Shown here one piece after another: positions 45,365-48,142 of a stretch of DNA of 48,142 nt. Position 1 is the stretch's first letter; every line of letters starts with the position of its first letter. Position numbers and translations under genes: made by a program. The DNA lies in assembly GCA_947258785.1 (NCBI GenBank), contig CAMYJT010000019.1:1-48142 (forward strand). The letters run 5' to 3'. The DNA is from an uncultured Gammaproteobacteria bacterium (GTDB taxonomy: Bacteria; Pseudomonadota; Gammaproteobacteria; Arenicellales; JAANXG01). Below the pieces are notes generated by a model. It did no database searches. It saw nothing but the letters and a program-made list of their open reading frames with translations, and had not been told where the DNA came from.

Positions 45365-46405
45365 TTACCGCGTTTGGCCGCTGTTCAGCAGGCGCCGCGC
45401 CAGCCGCCAGTAGCCGTTGAAGAAACCTTGAGCCAGCATCAGCACACGGCGCAGGACCGGCGAGGTGATGTGGGTCGCGGCGATGTAAAGATCGCCGCTG
45501 CTCAGGATGTCTCCATCGCCGCGGCGGCGGCAGGCGGCGAAGCGGCGTCGATCGGCGCCGTAGCCCCGCAGCTCTTTGAACACCTGTACCAGCGCCTTGA
45601 AATAGATGCCCGCCGCACCCTTCAACAGGCAGAAGCCGAACTGCATCAACTCGAACACCGCCAGCGCCGGCAGGACGACCCACAGCGTGCGTGCTTCGTA
45701 ATTCTTGAGCAGGAACATCCAGCGGTTGCGCAGTTGCGCCCCCAGGCGCTCGGTGGTGCGCAGCTTGGCGATGTGGGTGGCGGTAACCTCGCTGACGTGC
45801 AGGCACTCATAGCCGGCGGCGAGGAAGCGGTAGTAGATCTCGCCGTCGTCGGCCCAGCCGAGGGCGTAGGCTTCGTCAAAGTAGCCGATCTCTGCGAGCT
45901 TGTGCCGATCGATCAATACATTGCCGCAGCCGATGTTGCGCTCCGGCGCGCGGGCCGGGGTGTCGAGCGGCGCGTTCCGGTTCGGGCAGACCGATGCGCC
46001 GAGATAGTGCAGGGACCCGCCGTCCCAGTAGATCCGTTCTCCGTCGTCGAACGCGCTGATCAAGCGCGGGGAGGCGGTGGCGTTGCCGGGATCGGCGCGC
46101 AGCACCTCGAGCAGGCGTGGTATCGCGTCGGGTGCGAAGCAGACGTCGTTGTCGATCAGCAGCACATAGTCGCCCCGCGCGGCCTTGATCCCGGCGTTGC
46201 GGACAACGTTCAATCGCTGGGTGTTGCGGGTAAGATCGATGCCCTGGATGTCCGGATAGGCGTCGAGCGCCCGGCGCAGGCTGCCGTCGTTGGAGCCATC
46301 GTCGACTACGATGATTTCGAGATTGCGGTGCCGGGACCCCCGGCAGGCCCGAATGACCTCGAGCAGCAGGTCGCCGCCGTTGTAGTTGGTGATGGCGACC
46401 GACAC
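45365..46405 (-). CDS. Glycosyltransferase family 2 protein
   Basis: A GT-A fold inverting glycosyltransferase of 346 residues from the GTG at 46405, which has GAGGA 6-7 nt upstream and gives the standard start VSVAITNYNGG. An upstream GTG at 46438 is also in frame. Nucleotide-sugar motifs: IIVVDDGSNDGS, then VLLIDNDVCF (DxD-like metal site), and GWADDGEIYYR in the acceptor region. The C-terminal part has a hydrophobic stretch (VVLPALAVFELMQFGFCLL) likely to dock at the membrane. It resembles rhamnosyl/mannosyl-type surface glycan transferases. First gene of the three-gene glycan operon. Confidence 0.92.
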   Translation of the reverse strand: MSVAITNYNGGDLLLEVIRACRGSRHRNLEIIVVDDGSNDGSLRRALDAYPDIQGIDLTRNTQRLNVVRNAGIKAARGDYVLLIDNDVCFAPDAIPRLLEVLRADPGNATASPRLISAFDDGERIYWDGGSLHYLGASVCPNRNAPLDTPARAPERNIGCGNVLIDRHKLAEIGYFDEAYALGWADDGEIYYRFLAAGYECLHVSEVTATHIAKLRTTERLGAQLRNRWMFLLKNYEARTLWVVLPALAVFELMQFGFCLLKGAAGIYFKALVQVFKELRGYGADRRRFAACRRRGDGDILSSGDLYIAATHITSPVLRRVLMLAQGFFNGYWRLARRLLNSGQTR

Positions 46406-46809
46406 CAGGACTTCCTCGTGAGGTTCAGCGCCGGGCACGGTTTACGGTCCCCGAAATCAGAATAACCAGGGTGTCGGAGTCAACGACTCCGGCCCCGTAG
46501 CTTGTGAAATCCGACCTCTGTCTTCTGCAATTGCCTGTGAATCCGATTTCCGCTGATGTTGGCCCCGATGCACGGCCGCATTATCTCTTGAGGGCCCGAT
46601 GCATGGCTAGCCCGAGTGCATCCAGTAGTCACGGCGTTATGGCGGGATGCGGTCGCTCCGGGAGTCCGGGGTCGGAGTCACGACTGCAACCCCTGATTGT
46701 ATGTTCAATGCGCGGTTGATGACGAACTCGTCCCCAGTCTGACGGTGAAAGCGGTGTGTGAAAACCGTGCGTTATGGCTATGGTGCGGCTGGCCACTCTT
46801 AAGTCTGAG
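46406..46809. other. Intergenic region with repeated hairpin motif
   Basis: About 400 bp upstream of the GT2 gene with no supportable gene. It carries CGGAGTC-AAC-GACTCCG (46475-46491, perfect 7-bp arms) and a related GTCGGAGTCACGACT at 46671-46685. Neither has a T tract. Confidence 0.4.
46475..46491. repeat. Perfect hairpin CGGAGTC-N3-GACTCCG
   Basis: A 7-bp stem with a 3-nt loop. It is part of a small dispersed motif also seen at 43289-43306 and 46671-46685. Confidence 0.55.
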
Positions 46810-47190
46810 TCAGGGCGAGCCCTCGAGCGCCGTCGGCGATCTTGTGAAGTGGCGCACAGCAACCGCGGCGGCCAACCCGCCGAGGACGTCGGCGATCAGG
46901 TCCGCAAGCTCGGGCGTTCGTTCCGGCACCATGGACTGGTGCCATTCATCGAAGGCCCCGTAGGCCGCCGTCAGGGCCACCGCGAGCCAGACCTGGGCCC
47001 AGCCGTAACCGGACACCGGGCGCTTCATCGAGGCCAGGTACAGCGCGCCCAACACACCGAACAATACCGCGTGCGCAATCTTGTCCTGCTGGTGAATCCA
47101 CTGGTCCAGGTCGATATCGGGCTGGGCCGACAACACAAAGATCAGGCCCATCCATGACACTGCCAGCACCCGTGCGACTTTTTGTGACAT
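46810..47190 (-). CDS. VanZ-like family membrane protein
   Basis: A 126-residue protein with four predicted membrane helices. The family pattern is present: DKIAHAVLFGVLGALYL (helix 2, D-K-x-x-H), then AAYGAFDEWHQSMVPERTPELADLIADVLGG (DE.HQ...P.R....D...D..G, about 76-106). The VanZ prototype contributes to teicoplanin resistance in enterococci; stand-alone copies in Gram-negative bacteria are common and their role is unknown. It often sits near surface polysaccharide genes, as here. Monocistronic. Confidence 0.9.
   Translation of the reverse strand: MSQKVARVLAVSWMGLIFVLSAQPDIDLDQWIHQQDKIAHAVLFGVLGALYLASMKRPVSGYGWAQVWLAVALTAAYGAFDEWHQSMVPERTPELADLIADVLGGLAAAVAVRHFTRSPTALEGSP

Positions 47191-48142
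<952 letters not shown>

Noticed and set aside
45329..46465. 378-codon open frame on the plus strand opposite the GT2 gene
   Set aside because: High-GC antisense shadow. The minus-strand frame has clear glycosyltransferase motifs and a good start.

Overview
The window reads as a chromosomal contig from a gammaproteobacterium, moderately GC-rich by eye. The best evidence is gene order. valS, a small linker gene, holC and pepA lie on the minus strand, divergent from lptF-lptG on the plus strand, which is the arrangement seen in Escherichia coli and relatives. The anaerobic ubiquinone genes ubiU, ubiV and ubiT, the lipopolysaccharide export permeases, and a pseB gene at the right edge fit the same group. 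I cannot place the genus.

Layout. 0-4.4 kb: a membrane-anchored GH5-type glycosidase with an inserted beta-rich module, a convergent PQQ-type sugar dehydrogenase, and an HU/IHF-family protein. 4.4-12.1 kb: the valS-holC-pepA / lptFG housekeeping block. 12.1-12.6 kb: a convergent gap with a tandem pair of consensus DnaA boxes beside an AT-rich stretch. 12.6-17.4 kb: a stand-alone TrpB2-type enzyme, then a DUF2089 regulator / LemA / TPM-TPR operon. 17.7-19.7 kb: a full c-di-GMP GGDEF-EAL sensor protein.

19.7-31.7 kb is an accessory region that ends at a tRNA-Arg(CCT) gene. It holds debris: a broken higBA pair joined to an IS3-type transposase tail, a RAYT transposase stub, a transposase pseudogene with an in-frame stop, and three tyrosine-recombinase fragments, the last ending 13 bp from the tRNA 3' end. 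It also holds intact cargo: a MATE pump, a CheR-like methyltransferase, a glutathione S-transferase-like protein, a 1025-residue protein with a seven-repeat WD40 propeller, a VapBC module, a stand-alone sensor homologous to the sensor half of the GGDEF-EAL protein, and a HigBA-type module whose palindromic operator overlaps two divergent extended -10 elements.

31.7-43.3 kb returns to ordinary chromosome: a carboxylesterase, a secreted DUF302 protein, a Cys-rich small protein, a B12-binding radical SAM enzyme with an extra C-terminal domain, and then ubiU-ubiV-ubiD-ubiT. That cassette provides O2-independent ring hydroxylation, a decarboxylase and a lipid carrier for making ubiquinone without oxygen. 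A perfect 16-bp palindrome sits just after a -10-like hexamer upstream of it. Two neighbouring membrane proteins share one NTF2-like C-terminal domain. 43.3-48.1 kb is a cell-surface glycan region: polysaccharide deacetylase, UPF0104-type flippase-like protein, GT2 glycosyltransferase, VanZ-like protein and the start of pseB.

The strongest candidates for something undescribed are the WD40-containing chimera at 24.8-27.9 kb, the split full/orphan sensor pair, the DnaA-box locus, and the layered integration debris at the tRNA-Arg gene.
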